A stretch of 64,000 nt of DNA, from contig NZ_BNBR01000003.1 in the NCBI RefSeq assembly GCF_014656055.1, forward strand, positions 928,482 through 992,481, written 5' to 3'. How positions within the stretch are numbered: position 1 is the first letter of the stretch; the number at the start of each line of letters is the position of its first letter. This document shows, one piece after another, positions 63,328 through 64,000 of the stretch. The notes beneath the pieces are model-generated. The model was not told the origin of the DNA. It was given only the letters and a program-made list of their open reading frames with translations, and did no database searches. This stretch comes from Streptomyces griseosporeus (GTDB lineage Bacteria > Actinomycetota > Actinomycetes > Streptomycetales > Streptomycetaceae). The position numbers and the translations under genes were made by a program.

Positions 63328-64000
63328 TCACCCCGCCCGCGACTCCACCGGCTCCGGTGCCGTCTCCGCGCCCCGCGGTGCCGGGGCGCGCGGGGCGTCC
63401 ACGACCACGCCCGCGATCAGCGCGGCCAGCAGCAGGGCGCCCATGGCCCACCAGGTGGCGACGTTGAAGCCGTGCACGGTCGCCTCGGCCTGCAGGGCGC
63501 GGCGGTTCACGCCGGGGCCGCCGTGCGCGGTCAGATAGCGGGAGGTCACGCTCGCGGCGATGGTGTTGAGCAGGGCCGTGCCGATCGAGCCGCCGACCTG
63601 CTGGGCGGTGTTGAAGGTGGCCGACGCGGCGCCCGAGTCGCGCGGCGCCACGCTGCCCGTGGCCAGGGACACCGAGGTCATCATCGCCGTACCCATGCCG
63701 AGCCCGAGCATGATCATGCCGGGCAGGATGTGGGAGGCGTACGCGGGTTCCACGCCGACCTGCGCGATCAGTGCCAGCGCGCCCGCGGCCAGCAGCAGCC
63801 CCGGCACCATCAGGGTGCGCGGCGGCACCTTGTTCAGCAGGCGGGCCGCGATCTGCGTGGAGCCGACGATCATGCCGGCGGTGAGCGGCAGATAGGCGAG
63901 GCCGGTCCTGACCGGGGAGTACCCGAGGACGCCCTGCATGTAGTACGTGAGGAACAGGAAGACGCCGAACATGCCGACGGTGACCAGCAGCACCGTCAGG
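63328..64000 (-). CDS. MFS drug-efflux transporter (DHA2/EmrB-QacA type), C-terminal part
   Basis: The 3' end (~224 codons) of a leftward gene whose start lies beyond the window. Visible helices include VGMFGVFLFLTYYMQGVLGY, the DHA2 signature region YSPVRTGLAYLPLTAGMIVG, and ILPGMIMLGLGMGTAMMTS, followed by DSGAASATFNTAQQVGGSIG (the family's antiporter-like motif). It ends with a short Pro/Ala tail. Such 14-helix exporters remove toxic hydrophobic compounds by proton antiport; substrate unknown. Confidence 0.87.
   Translation of the reverse strand, partial: LTVLLVTVGMFGVFLFLTYYMQGVLGYSPVRTGLAYLPLTAGMIVGSTQIAARLLNKVPPRTLMVPGLLLAAGALALIAQVGVEPAYASHILPGMIMLGLGMGTAMMTSVSLATGSVAPRDSGAASATFNTAQQVGGSIGTALLNTIAASVTSRYLTAHGGPGVNRRALQAEATVHGFNVATWWAMGALLLAALIAGVVVDAPRAPAPRGAETAPEPVESRAG

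Overview
The window is high-GC DNA (roughly 72%) with GTG starts, leaderless-looking genes and an actinobacterial gene set. The block accA2 / DeoR / nucleoside genes / sigQ-afsQ1-afsQ2 matches, from memory and without a search, the order of a core chromosomal region of Streptomyces coelicolor. I therefore read it as Streptomyces core chromosome. I see no insertion sequence, prophage, tRNA, rRNA or CRISPR array.

Layout. (1) 1-7,900: acyl-CoA carboxylase alpha chain (accA2), a DeoR-type regulator, an atypical flavoprotein reductase, a GGCT-like protein, purine nucleoside phosphorylase and a sugar phosphomutase. (2) 7,980-14,870: GT-C-like membrane protein, PH-like membrane protein, deoC, an aldehyde dehydrogenase with an overlapping catalytically dead partner, a secreted protein and a uridine-kinase-like gene. 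(3) 15,042-20,500: sigQ diverging from afsQ1-afsQ2-lipoprotein, then VanZ, PspC and another small secreted protein. (4) 20,630-27,520: adenosine deaminase, hydrolase, LysR/MFS pair, ECF sigma factor with SnoaL-like tail, STAS protein, AEC transporter. (5) 27,567-34,519: nucleoside uptake and salvage: BMP lipoprotein, ABC ATPase, two permeases, cytidine deaminase, thymidine phosphorylase. (6) 34,821-39,272: M20 amidohydrolase, two methyltransferases, secreted phospholipase-D-like protein. (7) 39,286-49,118: nonulosonic-acid (sialic/Kdn-type) cell-surface polymer cluster. (8) 49,156-64,000: TetR/flavin monooxygenase pair, LysE exporter, methylmalonyl-CoA mutase-type subunit, L,D-transpeptidase, two tandem ECF-sigma/membrane-partner modules, two membrane or unknown proteins, a large secreted amidase, and the end of a drug exporter.

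How the genes work together. The best-supported system is a scattered nucleoside regulon. A 12-bp palindrome, CTACGCGCGTAG, lies at the core promoter of purine nucleoside phosphorylase, deoC and adenosine deaminase. Degenerate copies sit before the ABC-ATPase/cdd/deoA operon and the BMP lipoprotein gene. Together these genes would import nucleosides, deaminate and phosphorolyse them, isomerise (deoxy)ribose-1-phosphate, and cleave deoxyribose-5-phosphate to acetaldehyde, which the aldehyde dehydrogenase pair could oxidise.

The second system is the nonulosonic-acid cluster: NeuB-like synthase, a cytidylyltransferase fused to a KdsC-like phosphatase, several glycosyltransferases including a polysialyltransferase-like one, an acyltransferase and a methyltransferase. 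The fused phosphatase favours a 9-phosphate (Kdn-type) route, consistent with the teichulosonic acids known from streptomycete walls.

Unusual features include a 42-bp repeat that multiplies the SAM-binding motif of a methyltransferase, a 30-bp repeat in which every unit carries a Shine-Dalgarno sequence and a stop codon, and an ABC-ATPase gene without a canonical start codon.
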